Origin: Nocardiopsis alborubida
GTDB lineage: Bacteria; Actinomycetota; Actinomycetes; Streptosporangiales; Streptosporangiaceae
Length of the DNA: 64,000 nucleotides
Assembly (NCBI RefSeq): GCF_012396365.1
Contig: NZ_JAAXPG010000013.1
Span: 1-64,000 of the forward strand
Direction: 5' to 3'
The position numbers and the translations under genes were made by a program. Position 1 is the stretch's first letter. Every line of letters starts with the position of its first letter. Under the pieces are notes generated by a model. The model was given only the letters and a program-made list of their open reading frames with translations, was not told the origin of the DNA and searched no databases. Positions 32,973-42,659 of the stretch are shown here, in pieces.

Positions 32973-33707
32973 CTACTCCGCGTCCAGGTACTGGTAGGTG
33001 GCCAGGGTCCCCCCGATGAGCACGTAGACCTCGTAGGGGGAGACCGTTTCCTCCGGGGAGTCCGACCCCGCGAGCCCGCCGTCCCGGGCGTAGCAGAGGT
33101 AGGGGGCCCGCTCCGAGCCCGGCTCGACGGCCATGACGTCGTCCATGTCGCAGTACACCGCCTCGACGCCGTGGTCGAAGCGGATGGTGTCCTCGACGAC
33201 CTCGCGCACGGTGGGCAGTTCCGGGTACTCGAACCGGAAGTCGGCGCCGCCGTCCCCGGCCAGGACCGGGAACTGCATGTCCAGGCCGCCGTAGGTGAGG
33301 GTGCAGCTCAGGCCCGGTTCGACGGGCTCCGTCATCTGATCGGGGCACGCGGCGGCGGCGCTCGGATCGACGTGGGAGGCCTTGCGGGACACCTCCGTCA
33401 GCAGGGCCCAGGCCGCCCGTTCGGACACGGACGCGGAGGGTTCGGGCTCGGGGGGCAGGGCGGACTCGTCCACCTGGGGTCTGGAGCCGGGGACGGGTGC
33501 TTCGACGAGGAGCCCGGCGAGCTCCTCCTGGGACAGCGCCTCCGGCGGAGTGCCCTCTGCGGCGGTCGTCTCCTCGGCGGCCCCTTCCGAGGGCACCGAG
33601 GCCTCCGCGGTGTCCTCCCCGCCGCCACAGGCGGACAGGGCGAACACGAGCGAGAGGGAGACTACCGGGGTGAGGGCGAAGCGGCCGTGAGGGGGGAAGA
33701 AGGGCAT
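32973..33707 (-). CDS. DUF4333-like lipoprotein, paralogue 1
   Basis: A 244-residue lipoprotein. The signal peptide ends in a lipobox (FALSAC); a Glu/Ala/Thr-rich spacer follows. The C-terminal domain has spaced Cys residues (AAACPDQ, LSCTLTYGG), a layout like DUF4333 where a Cys pair stabilises a small beta domain. Further Cys lie at YCDMDD and YLCYARD. ATG 33707 has an AAAGGA site. It shares order and many short motifs (DESLMPPEP/DESALPPEP, CPD, CT.TY.G) with the lipoprotein at 34061-34714, so the pair arose by duplication. Role unknown. Confidence 0.72.
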   Translation of the reverse strand: MPFFPPHGRFALTPVVSLSLVFALSACGGGEDTAEASVPSEGAAEETTAAEGTPPEALSQEELAGLLVEAPVPGSRPQVDESALPPEPEPSASVSERAAWALLTEVSRKASHVDPSAAAACPDQMTEPVEPGLSCTLTYGGLDMQFPVLAGDGGADFRFEYPELPTVREVVEDTIRFDHGVEAVYCDMDDVMAVEPGSERAPYLCYARDGGLAGSDSPEETVSPYEVYVLIGGTLATYQYLDAE

Positions 33708-34060
33708 CTCTGTCCTTTTCGTCCTTGGTGGGGGAGGGGGATGCCGTGGACCGTGAAACGCATGGGGAGGCCCGCCAATCCGACTCCCGTCACCCTCCGT
33801 CGGTTCACCGGATACCAGGAGTGTGTTCCACTTCACTCAAAGAACGCGTGCTGTGACACTTCGGTGAGATGCGGGACCCATGGGGCGCCGAAGACCTCCT
33901 GAGGCGTCCGCCTCCGCAGTGAGCAGGCAGGGGAGCTCGCACGCCCGGTTCCGGCCGTGCGCGTGCGCCGTGTCCCCGGGCCCGGGCGGTCGGTTCCGTC
34001 CAACCCGGGCCCGGGCGGTCCGTTCCGCCCGCGAGCGGGAGGCGGCGCCCGGCGGACCGC
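33708..34060. other. 353-bp gap between paralogous lipoprotein genes
   Basis: No gene seen; antisense frames here are shadows. It contains the tandem repeat at 33975-34027 and a less GC-rich part around 33820-33860 that may hold the promoter of the 32973-33707 gene. Confidence 0.35.
33975..34027. repeat. 24-bp tandem direct repeat
   Basis: Two copies (33975-33998 and 34004-34027) differ at one base and share a 29-base period. Each contains the palindrome CCCGGGCCCGGG. They lie just downstream of the 34061-34714 lipoprotein stop (34061), so they could act in termination or be a replication-slippage product. Confidence 0.7.
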
Positions 34061-34714
34061 CTACACCCTCTCGATCGCGTACCCGCCGTGCTCGCCGTAG
34101 TCGACGGTGAACTCCGCCGTCTCCCCGGTCGTGTCGTCCAGGGCCACGCACGTGGTGAGCTCCTCGCCGACGGCGGCGACCACCACCTCGCCGTCGAGAC
34201 CGCAGTCGACGTAGGGGAAGAGGCTCCACACGCGGATGTCGTGCTCCAGGTCCGCGAGGATCACCGGTCCGGTGAGCAGCTCGGTGGACTCGGCCGCGTA
34301 GTCCTCCGTGCTCCTCTCCTCGTCGAGCGAGACCTGGTACTCGAACTCCTCGCCCATGTAGGTCACCGTGCAGACGTAGCTCTCCACCTCGTGCAGGTCG
34401 ACGTCCGGGCACTCGGAGGCGGCGTCGGGGTCCGCCGTCCACGTCCTCTCGGTGACCTCCACCAGGGCCCGGTGGGCGAGCAGCTCGTGCCGGGGCGCGC
34501 CCGGAGCGGGCTCGGGCGGCATCAGGGACTCGTCGATGCTCGGGCCCCTCTCGTTCTCCGTGGGCACCTCGCCGTAGGTGAACCCCGTCGTGTCGACCTC
34601 CGGCGAGGCCTCCGCCCCGGGGTCGGCGCCTCCACCGCACGCGGTCAGGGCCAGGACGGATCCGGCGAGGACGAGGCCGAGCGCCGTACGGCGTTCGCGG
34701 ACGGGGACCTGCAT
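34061..34714 (-). CDS. DUF4333-like lipoprotein, paralogue 2
   Basis: A 217-residue lipoprotein with signal peptide and lipobox (SVLALTAC), a short acidic spacer, and a C-terminal domain with paired Cys (SECPDVDLHEV, SYVCTVTYMG) as in DUF4333-type domains. Two more Cys appear at YVDCG and TTCVAL. A strong AGGAGGT lies five bases before the ATG. It is followed on the same strand by its paralogue after 353 bases. It is divergent from mutA, but the proteins share no evident function. Confidence 0.72.
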   Translation of the reverse strand: MQVPVRERRTALGLVLAGSVLALTACGGGADPGAEASPEVDTTGFTYGEVPTENERGPSIDESLMPPEPAPGAPRHELLAHRALVEVTERTWTADPDAASECPDVDLHEVESYVCTVTYMGEEFEYQVSLDEERSTEDYAAESTELLTGPVILADLEHDIRVWSLFPYVDCGLDGEVVVAAVGEELTTCVALDDTTGETAEFTVDYGEHGGYAIERV

Positions 34715-34940
34715 GGGGGACCTCCTGGGGTCGTCTAACGACGTGGGGGAGCGGTTCGTGCGCGCACCGTCACCAGCGGGGCGAAGGCGCGGCCACGCGC
34801 GTTCGGTCCGCTCCCCGGGGGGCGGGCCGGGGGGCGCCGCGCACCGTCGGGAGGACGGTGCGCCGCACGTCGCGGGGCCGGGGGCGGCGGTGCGGAAGGA
34901 CGGACCGACGTGTCCTCCGGCGGGCCCGCCCCGACACCCC

Positions 34941-34960
34941 GGTGTGCCGCGCCCCACACC
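34941..34960. promoter_or_regulatory. inverted repeat upstream of mutA
   Basis: GGTGTG (34941-34946) and CACACC (34955-34960) are perfect inverted arms with an 8-base spacer, about 30 bases before the mutA -10. It is a candidate operator or activator site. Confidence 0.35.
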
Positions 34961-34989
34961 CCGGGGCGGCGCGACCGAACGCGATTCCC

Positions 34990-34995
34990 TACCAT
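34990..34995 (+). promoter_or_regulatory. -10 element of a leaderless mutA transcript
   Basis: TACCAT (TANNNT) ends seven bases before the ATG at 35003. There is no Shine-Dalgarno sequence, so transcription probably starts at or next to the A of the start codon. No cobalamin riboswitch can fit between this -10 and the start. Confidence 0.5.
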
Positions 34996-35002
34996 CCACT
35001 AT

Positions 35003-36937
35003 ATGGACGTCCCTGAGAGCGGGGCCGCCGGATCCGGCGCCCCCAACCCGGCCGACGGGTTCCCCGCCGCCACACACGAGCGGTGGCGCGAACTCGTGGC
35101 GGGGGTGCTGCGCAAGAGCGGTGTCCCCGAGGACCGGCTCGCCGACACACCCGAGTCGGCACTGGCCACGCACACCTACGACGGGTTCGACATCGAGCCC
35201 CTCTACACATCCGACCCCCCGGCCGCCGACCCCGGCTTCCCGGGGCTGGCCCCCTTCGTCCGGGGCCACCGGCCCGGCGGGGCGGTCCCCGAGGGCTGGG
35301 ACATCCGCGCGCGCCACACCGACGCCGACCCGGCCGTCCTGCGGCGACGCCTGCACGCCGACCTCATGAACGGCGTCAGCTCGCTGTGGATCGCCGTCGG
35401 CGGCACCGGCCTGCCCGTCTCCGCGCTCGGCCAGGCCCTCAGCGACGTGCACCTCGACCTCGCGCCCGTGGTCCTGGACGCCGGGGCCGACCACGCCGAC
35501 GCCGCCACCGCGCTGCTCGACGCCCACGCCGACGCGGGCGTCCCCGACGGCCGGATCATCTCCCACCTGGGCATCGACCCCCTCGGCACCGCGGCCCTGG
35601 CGGGCGAGCGCCCCGACGTCATCGACCCCGCGCGCCTGGCCGCGGAGCTGGCCCGGGGACGCCCCGGGCTGGGGCTGCTCGTGGCCGACGGCCGCCTCGT
35701 GCACAACGCGGGCGGCTCCGACGCCCAGGAACTCGGCTTCACCGTCGCCGCCGGGACCGCCTACCTGCGCGCCCTGCACGCCGCCGGCATGGACCTGCCC
35801 GACGCCGCGCGGCGCATCGGGTTCCGCCTGGCCGCGAACGCCGACCAGTTCGGCGTCATCGCCAAGCTGCGCGCCGTCCGCGCCATGTGGGACCAGGTCC
35901 TCGACGCCAGCGGGGTACCGGCCGACCAGCGCGCCATGCGCCTGCACGCCGCCACCTCCGAGGCGATGATGACCCGGCGCGATCCCCACGTGAACATGCT
36001 GCGCACGACCGTGGCCTGCTTCGCCGCCGGGGTCGGGGGAGCGGACGCGGTCACCGTCGCCCCCTTCGACTCGGCGGTGGGACTGCCCGACGACTTCGCC
36101 CGCCGCGTCGCCCGCAACACCCAGTCCCTGCTCATCGAGGAGTCCCACCTGGCGCGGGTCATCGACCCCGCCGGGGGCTCCTTCTACGTCGAGGCGCTCA
36201 CCCGCGACCTGTACCGGGCGGGCTGGGCGTTCTTCCGGGAACTGGAGGCCGCGGGAGGGGCCGCCGAGGCGGTCGGGCACGGCCTGCTGCGCGAGCGCGT
36301 GGACGCGGTGTGGACGCGACGCCGCCTCGACCTCGCCCACCGGCGCTCCCCGCTCACCGGCGTCAGCGAGTTCCCCAACGCGGACGAGACCCCGCTGGTC
36401 CGGCCCGCCGACCCCGCCCGGCCCCCGGCCCCGGTCCCCGGGGGCTTCCCGGTGCGCCGCTACGCCGACGACTACGAGGCGCTGCGCGACCGCAGCGACG
36501 CCCGTGCGGGCGACACCGGACGGCGGCCCACCGCCTTCCTGGCCACGCTGGGCCCGGTCGCCGCGCACACGGCCCGCGCCTCCTTCGCGGCCAACCTGCT
36601 CGCCGCGGGAGGCGTCGCGTCCCACGATCCCGGCCCGCTCGACGGCGCCGCCGCCGTCGCGGAGGCGTTCGCCGCCTCGGGCAGCCGCGTCGCCGTGCTC
36701 TGCTCCTCCGACGCGGTCTACGCCGAGCAGGCCGAGGACGCCGCGCGGGCGCTCAGGCGGGCGGGGGCCCGCATGGTCCTGCTCGCGGGCGCGCCCCGCG
36801 ACGCCTACCGCGAGGCCGGGGTCGACGCCTTCGTCCACCGGGGGTGCGACGCCGTCGCCCTCCTCACCGACCTGGTCGACGTCCTGCTCACCGATCCGCC
36901 GGCACCGTCCGCCACTGCCGAGGGGGCGCACGCATGA
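35003..36937 (+). CDS. mutA: methylmalonyl-CoA mutase small (beta) subunit
   Basis: A 644-residue subunit of adenosylcobalamin-dependent methylmalonyl-CoA mutase, which with MutB interconverts methylmalonyl-CoA and succinyl-CoA. It has the TIM-barrel region ([54 protein letters not shown]) and a C-terminal flavodoxin-like domain. That domain lacks the B12-binding DxHxxG motif, which is normal for the non-catalytic small subunit. ATG 35003 looks leaderless. Its stop overlaps the mutB start (ATGA), so the subunits are translationally coupled. Used in propionate, odd-chain and branched-chain catabolism and as a source or sink of polyketide extender units. Confidence 0.95.
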   Translation: MDVPESGAAGSGAPNPADGFPAATHERWRELVAGVLRKSGVPEDRLADTPESALATHTYDGFDIEPLYTSDPPAADPGFPGLAPFVRGHRPGGAVPEGWDIRARHTDADPAVLRRRLHADLMNGVSSLWIAVGGTGLPVSALGQALSDVHLDLAPVVLDAGADHADAATALLDAHADAGVPDGRIISHLGIDPLGTAALAGERPDVIDPARLAAELARGRPGLGLLVADGRLVHNAGGSDAQELGFTVAAGTAYLRALHAAGMDLPDAARRIGFRLAANADQFGVIAKLRAVRAMWDQVLDASGVPADQRAMRLHAATSEAMMTRRDPHVNMLRTTVACFAAGVGGADAVTVAPFDSAVGLPDDFARRVARNTQSLLIEESHLARVIDPAGGSFYVEALTRDLYRAGWAFFRELEAAGGAAEAVGHGLLRERVDAVWTRRRLDLAHRRSPLTGVSEFPNADETPLVRPADPARPPAPVPGGFPVRRYADDYEALRDRSDARAGDTGRRPTAFLATLGPVAAHTARASFAANLLAAGGVASHDPGPLDGAAAVAEAFAASGSRVAVLCSSDAVYAEQAEDAARALRRAGARMVLLAGAPRDAYREAGVDAFVHRGCDAVALLTDLVDVLLTDPPAPSATAEGAHA

Positions 36938-39150
36938 TCCCCGACTTCTCCGACGTCCCGCCGCGGCTCCCGGCCTTCTCCGGCGACGCCGCCTCCGGTT
37001 ACGCCGCCTGGCAGAAAGCGCTGGAGGCGGGTACCGGCAAGGCCGCCGACGCCCTGGAGTGGGAGACACCCGAGGGCATCGGCGTCAAGCCGCTGTACAC
37101 CCCCGCCGACCGCGCGGGCCTGGACTTCGTGGACGGGCTGCCCGGCATCCCGCCCTACCTGCGCGGGCCCTACCCGACCATGTACGTCAACCAGCCGTGG
37201 ACCATCCGCCAGTACGCCGGGTTCTCCACCGCGGAGGAGTCCAACGCCTTCTACCGGCGCAACCTGGCCGCCGGGCAGAAGGGCCTGTCGGTCGCCTTCG
37301 ACCTGGCCACCCACCGCGGCTACGACTCCGACCACCCCCGGGTGGCGGGCGACGTCGGCATGGCGGGCGTGGCCATCGACTCCGTCTACGACATGCGCCA
37401 GCTGTTCGACGGGATCCCGCTGGACAGGATGAGCGTGTCCATGACCATGAACGGCGCGGTGCTGCCGGTCCTGGCGCTCTACATCGTGGCAGCCGAGGAA
37501 CAGGGGGTACCGCCGGAGAAGCTGTCGGGGACCATCCAGAACGACATCCTCAAGGAGTTCATGGTCCGCAACACCTACATCTACCCGCCGAAGCCGTCGA
37601 TGCGGATCATCTCCGACATCTTCGCCTACACCTCGCAGCGGATGCCGCGCTTCAACTCCATCTCCATCTCCGGCTACCACATGCAGGAGGCCGGGGCCAC
37701 GGCCGACCTGGAGCTGGCCTACACCCTCGCCGACGGCGTGGAGTACATCCGCGCCGGTCAGCGCTCCGGGCTGGACGTGGACGTGTTCGCGCCCCGGCTG
37801 TCGTTCTTCTGGGCGATCGGCATGAACTTCTTCATGGAGGTCGCCAAGCTCCGCGCCGCCCGCCTGCTCTGGGCCCGCCTGGTCAGGGACCTGGGCGCGG
37901 CCAGGGACAAGTCGCTGAGCCTGCGCACCCACTCCCAGACCTCGGGGTGGTCGCTCACCGCCCAGGACGTGTTCAACAACGTGGCCCGCACCTGCGTGGA
38001 GGCGATGGCCGCCACCCAGGGCCACACCCAGTCGCTGCACACCAACGCCCTGGACGAGGCGCTGGCCCTGCCCACCGACTTCTCCGCGCGCATCGCCCGC
38101 AACACCCAGCTGCTGCTCCAGCAGGAGTCGGGCACCACCCGCGTCGTGGACCCCTGGGGCGGCAGCTACTACGTGGAGCGCCTCACCCAGGAGCTGGCGG
38201 CCAGGGCCTGGGAGCACATCCGGGAGGTCGAGAAGGCGGGCGGCATGGCCGCCGCGATCGACGCCGGGCTGCCCAAGATGCGCATCGAGGAGGCCGCCGC
38301 CCGCACCCAGGCGCGCATCGACTCCGGCCGCCAGCCGGTGATCGGCGTCAACAAGTACCGTCCCGACACCGCGGACGAGATCGAGGTCCTCAAGGTCGAC
38401 AACTCCCGGGTGCGCGCCCAGCAGCTGGAGAAGCTGCGCCGCCTGCGCGAGGAGCGCGACGAGGACCGGGTGCGCGCCGCGCTCGACGCGCTCACCGCGG
38501 CCGCCGGGGGCGAGTCCCGGGCGGACGAGGCCCTGACCGGCAACCTCCTGGCGGCGGCGGTCGACGCGGCCCGCGCCAAGGCCACCGTGGGCGAGATCTC
38601 CGACGCCATGGAGAGGGTCTTCGGCCGCCACTCCGGGCAGATCCGTACGATTCAGGGTGTGTACAGGGACGAGGCGGCGGGCAGCGCCGACGCGGCCGAC
38701 CTCATGGAGCGCGTGGCCCGCCGGGTGGAGGAGTTCACCGAGGACGAGGGCCGCCGTCCGCGCATCCTGGTCGCCAAGATGGGCCAGGACGGCCACGACC
38801 GCGGTCAGAAGGTGATCGCGACCGCCTTCGCCGACCTGGGATTCGACGTGGACGTCGGCCCGCTGTTCCAGACCCCGGCCGAGGTCGCCGCGCAGGCGGT
38901 GGAGGCCGACGTGCACGTGGTCGGGGTGTCCTCCCTGGCCGCGGGACACCTGACCCTGGTGCCCGCGCTGCGCGAGGAGCTGACCCGGCTGGACCGCGGG
39001 GACATCATGATCGTGGTGGGCGGGGTCATCCCCCCGGCGGACTTCGCGCCGCTGCGGGAGGCGGGCGCGTCGGCGATCTTCCCGCCGGGGACGGTCATCG
39101 CCGAGGCCGCCGTCGACCTGCTCGACCAGCTGGAGGAACGGCTGGGGTAG
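36934..39150 (+). CDS. mutB: methylmalonyl-CoA mutase large (alpha) subunit
   Basis: A 738-residue catalytic subunit. The N-terminal barrel shows [18 protein letters not shown], where the Tyr and Arg contact the CoA ester, then [19 protein letters not shown] and [11 protein letters not shown]. The C-terminal cobalamin-binding domain has GQDGHDRG with D619 and the lower axial ligand H621, followed by GVSSLAAGH and VGGVIPP. Length equals known MutB proteins. The start overlaps mutA by four bases and meaB follows after 127 bases. It works in the cytosol as a heterodimer with MutA. Confidence 0.96.
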   Translation: MIPDFSDVPPRLPAFSGDAASGYAAWQKALEAGTGKAADALEWETPEGIGVKPLYTPADRAGLDFVDGLPGIPPYLRGPYPTMYVNQPWTIRQYAGFSTAEESNAFYRRNLAAGQKGLSVAFDLATHRGYDSDHPRVAGDVGMAGVAIDSVYDMRQLFDGIPLDRMSVSMTMNGAVLPVLALYIVAAEEQGVPPEKLSGTIQNDILKEFMVRNTYIYPPKPSMRIISDIFAYTSQRMPRFNSISISGYHMQEAGATADLELAYTLADGVEYIRAGQRSGLDVDVFAPRLSFFWAIGMNFFMEVAKLRAARLLWARLVRDLGAARDKSLSLRTHSQTSGWSLTAQDVFNNVARTCVEAMAATQGHTQSLHTNALDEALALPTDFSARIARNTQLLLQQESGTTRVVDPWGGSYYVERLTQELAARAWEHIREVEKAGGMAAAIDAGLPKMRIEEAAARTQARIDSGRQPVIGVNKYRPDTADEIEVLKVDNSRVRAQQLEKLRRLREERDEDRVRAALDALTAAAGGESRADEALTGNLLAAAVDAARAKATVGEISDAMERVFGRHSGQIRTIQGVYRDEAAGSADAADLMERVARRVEEFTEDEGRRPRILVAKMGQDGHDRGQKVIATAFADLGFDVDVGPLFQTPAEVAAQAVEADVHVVGVSSLAAGHLTLVPALREELTRLDRGDIMIVVGGVIPPADFAPLREAGASAIFPPGTVIAEAAVDLLDQLEERLG

Positions 39151-39277
39151 GGAGGAGCGCGGGGGCGCAGGCCGCAGGGTCGGCCGTCCGGGCGGCACGG
39201 GCACGCGGCGGGCGGGGAAGCGGCGGAGGGAAGACGTGGACCGGGCGCGGTCCGGGACGGGGAAGAGGGAGGCAGGC

Positions 39278-40366
39278 GTGACGGAGCAGGGTTCCGTGCC
39301 GGGCGCGCGGCGTTCGGGGCGGCGCCGCCCGGTGGACGTGGACGCCCTCGCCGAGGGGGTCCTGGCCGGGCACCGGCCCACCCTCGCCCGGGCGATCACG
39401 CTCGTGGAGTCCCGCCGCCCGGACCACGCGCGCGCCGCGCAGGAGCTGCTCGTGCGGCTGCTGCCGCACACCGGCGGGGCCCGCCGGGTGGGGATCACCG
39501 GGGTCCCCGGCGTCGGCAAGTCCACGTTCGTCGACGCGCTGGGCACCCGGTTGACCAAGGCCGGGCACCGGGTGGCGGTGCTGGCCGTGGACCCCTCCTC
39601 CACGCGCACCGGCGGCAGCATCCTGGGCGACAAGACCCGGATGGAGCACCTGGCGGTGGACCCCAACGCCTTCATCCGGCCCTCGCCCACGGCGGGGACC
39701 CTGGGCGGTGTCGCCCGGGCCACGCGGGAGACCATGCTGCTCATGGAGGCGGCGGGGTTCGACGTGGTCCTGGTGGAGACGGTGGGCGTCGGACAGTCCG
39801 AGGTCGCGGTCGCCGCCATGGTGGACTGCTTCTGCTTCCTCACGCTGGCCCGCACGGGGGACCAGCTCCAGGGCATCAAGAAGGGCGTGCTGGAGCTGGT
39901 GGACGTGGTCGCGGTCAACAAGGCCGACGGGCCGCACGCCGAGGACGCGCGCAAGGCGGCCCGCGAGCTGTCACGGGCGCTGAGGCTGCTCCAGCCGGTG
40001 CACCCGGACTGGCGTCCGCCGGTGCTCACGTGCAGCGGCCTGACCGGCGACGGGCTCGACGAGGTGTGGGACGCCGTGACCCGGCACCGCGCGGTGCTGG
40101 GCGACGGGGCGCTGGCCGAACGCCGCAGCCGCCAGGGGGTCAGCTGGATGTGGGACCAGGTCCGCGACCAGCTCATGGACGCGTTCCTGCACGACCCCCG
40201 GGTGGCCTCGCTCCTGCCGCGGACGGAGGAGGAGGTGCGGTCGGGGGAGACCACGGCGACCCTCGCCGCGCGCACGCTGCTGGACTCCTTCACCCGGGAC
40301 CGCGGGTCTCGTCCGCCGGAGGGTCCCGGAGGCGGCGCGGCGCCGGGGCGCGGATCCGACGGGTGA
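39278..40366 (+). CDS. meaB: methylmalonyl-CoA mutase-associated GTPase MeaB
   Basis: A 362-residue G3E-family GTPase that protects and reloads the mutase with adenosylcobalamin. The P-loop is GVPGVGKS (75-82), DPSSTRTGGSILGDKTRM carries the switch I region, ETVGVGQSE the G3/switch region, and NKAD (214-217) the base-specificity motif. An N-terminal helical arm and a C-terminal dimerisation arm are present. Two GTG starts have good ribosome sites: 39236 (GGAGGG, 5 bases) and 39278 (GGGAGG, 5 bases). I chose 39278, which fits the family N-terminus better. Position after mutAB confirms the call. Confidence 0.93.
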   Translation: MTEQGSVPGARRSGRRRPVDVDALAEGVLAGHRPTLARAITLVESRRPDHARAAQELLVRLLPHTGGARRVGITGVPGVGKSTFVDALGTRLTKAGHRVAVLAVDPSSTRTGGSILGDKTRMEHLAVDPNAFIRPSPTAGTLGGVARATRETMLLMEAAGFDVVLVETVGVGQSEVAVAAMVDCFCFLTLARTGDQLQGIKKGVLELVDVVAVNKADGPHAEDARKAARELSRALRLLQPVHPDWRPPVLTCSGLTGDGLDEVWDAVTRHRAVLGDGALAERRSRQGVSWMWDQVRDQLMDAFLHDPRVASLLPRTEEEVRSGETTATLAARTLLDSFTRDRGSRPPEGPGGGAAPGRGSDG

Positions 40367-40786
40367 ACCCGGAGACGGCGCGTTGCCGGTGCGCGGACCG
40401 GACCCCTCACCCGTGGCCGGGAGTTTTGTCCGCCGGGTGAACGGGCGGTGACGGCGGCTCCGCCGTCCAGCGGTGTCCGGGTGTCCCCGGCGCATCCCAT
40501 GTCATGAAATGTCCCGGTGACAACGGTGGATAACGGGCGCTCACCGCCGAGTTCGTGCCCAGGAGGCGAAAATTTCTTCCGGTATGCCATTCCCGAACGG
40601 GCGGTTCGCTTATACCGTGTGTGTCCAACGACTTACCAGGCTCGCGGGCGTATCAGACGCTCCCCCCTGACGTCGGACCGGCTCTGTGGGAGTGGTGCCG
40701 GTCCGGGTGGGCGTGGTCCGCCGGTCTGCGTATGGTTAAGCGAAGGGACCCCTCACCATCTCAACGTGGGGCCGGGAGGAGTGAAC
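40367..40786. other. 420-bp gap with hairpin and possible promoter
   Basis: No gene supported. A hairpin at 40450-40467 may end the mut operon. A less GC-rich zone (40500-40640) and a TATGGT at 40731-40736 may hold promoters of the STAS gene, but no convincing -35 pairs with them. Confidence 0.35.
40450..40467 (+). terminator. hairpin downstream of meaB
   Basis: GACGGCGG-CT-CCGCCGTC is a perfect 8-base inverted repeat 84 bases after the meaB stop. No U-tract. Confidence 0.4.
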
Positions 40787-41158
40787 GTGCACAGGCTTGG
40801 GCTGAGCACGCGGGTGGAGAGCCGCAGCGTCATCGTCGCGATCGAGGGAGAACTCGACATCGCGACCGCCGCCGACCTCCAGGAACACATCCAGTCCGCT
40901 GTCGAGGACCACGGTCCTTGGCTGATCCTGGACCTGTCCGGTCTGGACTTCATGGACTCCAGCGGTCTGAACGTCATCATCAACGCCTACAGAACCGTCC
41001 GTGAGCTGGGCGGATCGCTGGCGCTGGCCGCTCTGAACGAACGCGTCACCAAGGTCGTCCGCCTGGTCGGCCTGCACCGTCAGGTCCCGGTCCACCAGAC
41101 CGTGGCCACCGCCGTCGCCGCCATGGAGGCCCTGGAGGCCAAGCGCCAGGCCGGATAG
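40787..41158 (+). CDS. STAS-domain anti-sigma factor antagonist (BldG/SpoIIAA-like)
   Basis: A 123-residue single STAS domain. The phosphorylatable serine lies in DFMDSSGLNV (D57-S58-S59-G60), with VIVAIEGELDIATAADLQ before it and KVVRLVGLHRQVPVHQTV after. Such proteins bind and sequester anti-sigma kinases when unphosphorylated, freeing a sigma factor. GTG 40787 stands six bases after GGGAGGA; GTG 40781 abuts the site and is less likely. No anti-sigma kinase or sigma factor gene lies nearby, so its partner is encoded elsewhere. Confidence 0.88.
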   Translation: MHRLGLSTRVESRSVIVAIEGELDIATAADLQEHIQSAVEDHGPWLILDLSGLDFMDSSGLNVIINAYRTVRELGGSLALAALNERVTKVVRLVGLHRQVPVHQTVATAVAAMEALEAKRQAG

Positions 41159-41169
41159 CCTCCGGGCGC

Positions 41170-41832
41170 ATGAGCCGAATCCTCCCCCCGAGTCCCGTGG
41201 ACATCTCCTGGGACCACAACAGCCACTACCACGAACACCTCCTCCGCCACGTGCCCCCGCACTGCGCCCGGGCACTCGACGTCGGGTGCGGCGGCGGCAG
41301 GTTCGCGAGGACCCTGGCCTCCCGAGGGATCGCCGTCGACGCGATCGACCCCGAACCGCGGATGATCTCCATGGCCCGCGAACGCACTCCCGCGCGGCTG
41401 CCGGTCGACTACCGTGTGGCCGCGCTGGAGGAGGCGGACCCGCGCCCCGGGGGGTACGGGTTCGTCAGCTCGATCGCCAGCATCCACCACATGCCGTTCG
41501 GTCCCTCGCTCGAACGGATGGCCGCCGCCCTCGCCCCCGGCGGCACGCTGGCCGTCCTCGGTCTGTACGCAGAGAGGGACGCCGCCGACGTCGCGACCAG
41601 CCTGGCCGCCCTGGGCCCGCAGTGGGTGGTCGGGGCCGGCCTGCGGCTGGGGCGCGCGCTCACCGGCACGCCGAATCCGCACAGCGTGGGCCCCACCGCC
41701 GAGATGCCGGTGCGCGACCCGCGGATGGGCCTGCGCGAGATCGCGGAGGAGGCCGGGGAGGTGCTGCCCGGCGCACGCCTGCGGCGGCTGCTGTTCTGGC
41801 GCTACTCGCTGGTCTACACGCGACCGGCCTGA
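41170..41832 (+). CDS. class I SAM-dependent methyltransferase
   Basis: A 220-residue methyltransferase. Motif I is LDVGCGGGRFARTLA, VDAIDPEPRMI carries the acidic residue for the SAM ribose, and GGYGFVSSIASIHHMPF forms the motif IV region. The C-terminal half is helical (EIAEEAGEVLPGARLRRLLFWRYSLVY) as in UbiE/COQ5-like enzymes. It starts 12 bases after the STAS gene and lacks a clear ribosome site; it may depend on read-through. A hairpin overlaps its stop codon. Substrate unknown. Confidence 0.82.
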   Translation: MSRILPPSPVDISWDHNSHYHEHLLRHVPPHCARALDVGCGGGRFARTLASRGIAVDAIDPEPRMISMARERTPARLPVDYRVAALEEADPRPGGYGFVSSIASIHHMPFGPSLERMAAALAPGGTLAVLGLYAERDAADVATSLAALGPQWVVGAGLRLGRALTGTPNPHSVGPTAEMPVRDPRMGLREIAEEAGEVLPGARLRRLLFWRYSLVYTRPA

Positions 41833-41851
41833 CCCCGTTCGAGGTCAGGCC
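41826..41851. terminator. bidirectional hairpin terminator
   Basis: GGCCTGACC (41826-41834) and GGTCAGGCC (41843-41851) form a perfect 9-base stem with an 8-base loop, overlapping the methyltransferase stop and followed by GTCGTTTCG. It lies between convergent genes. Confidence 0.6.
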
Positions 41852-41986
41852 GTCGTTTCGTGTCGGTCGGTCCTCCGGAAACCGGTCCGCCGGGGTCGGC
41901 CTGTCCGGCGGTCGGTCCGCCGGGCCAGCCTGCCGGGAGCCAGTTCCCAGGAGGGCTGCTCCGTCGGGGATCAAGGCGCGCGGGGG

Positions 41987-42643
41987 TCAGTCGCCACCGC
42001 CACCGCCACCGCCGTCACCGGAGGAGGAGCCTCCCCCGTCGGCGGAGGAGCTTCCGCCACCGCCGAGACCCCCGCTGTTGCCCGGGCTCCAGCCGGTGCC
42101 GCCGCCGGGTTCGGCGGACGGGGGCGCGTGGCCCTCCGGCCCCGGGTGTCCCGGGTGTCCCGGGTGCTCGGCGGGACCGACGGGTGTACCGGGGTGGCCG
42201 TGCCCGTACCCGGGGCGGCCGGGCGCGGGCGGTGCCGGGTGGGTCTGCCCGAACCCGTACGGCCGGCCGGGTGCGGGCGGTGCGAACGTGTGACCGGCCG
42301 GAGGGCCCGCGACGGCCGGACCCGCGGCGCGTGCGGCAGCGGACCTCGACCGCACCAGCGCGACGGCGAGCGCGACCAGCGCCCCGGTGACCATGAGGCC
42401 GTACACGATCTCCACGAGGAGGCCCGTCACCGAGTTGGCCAGCAGGAACGCGTCGGGCTCCAGCCCCATGGCCCCGACGGCGGTGACGGCCACGACGTTG
42501 GCCACCTGGGCGAGCGCGGCGACGACCATGAGGGCACCGGCGGTCCGGACGGCACCCGGAGAGGGTGAGCCCTTCGCCCGGACGAAGGCGAGCACCGCCA
42601 CCGCGAGCAGGACAACCGTGCCGAGGAGGTAGAGGAAGGACAT
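41987..42643 (-). CDS. membrane protein with Gly/Pro-rich tail (cassette A, gene 2)
   Basis: A 218-residue protein. Residues 1-110 hold about three transmembrane helices (FLYLLGTVVLLAVAVLAFV; ALMVVAALAQVANVVAV; GLMVTGALVALAVALV). The remaining half is a disordered tail of Pro/Gly/His repeats (PGHPGHPG) ending in a run of Gly, Ser and Asp. ATG 42643 has GAGGAG seven bases upstream. It follows its partner gene by 16 bases. The 47124-47699 protein has the same architecture, down to the Gly-rich end. Function unknown. Confidence 0.68.
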   Translation of the reverse strand: MSFLYLLGTVVLLAVAVLAFVRAKGSPSPGAVRTAGALMVVAALAQVANVVAVTAVGAMGLEPDAFLLANSVTGLLVEIVYGLMVTGALVALAVALVRSRSAAARAAGPAVAGPPAGHTFAPPAPGRPYGFGQTHPAPPAPGRPGYGHGHPGTPVGPAEHPGHPGHPGPEGHAPPSAEPGGGTGWSPGNSGGLGGGGSSSADGGGSSSGDGGGGGGGD

Positions 42644-42659
42644 CGGAGGACTCCTCGTG

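Noticed and set aside
34906..35002. Cobalamin riboswitch before mutA
   Set aside because: There is too little space after the probable -10, and no B12-box-like sequence was seen.
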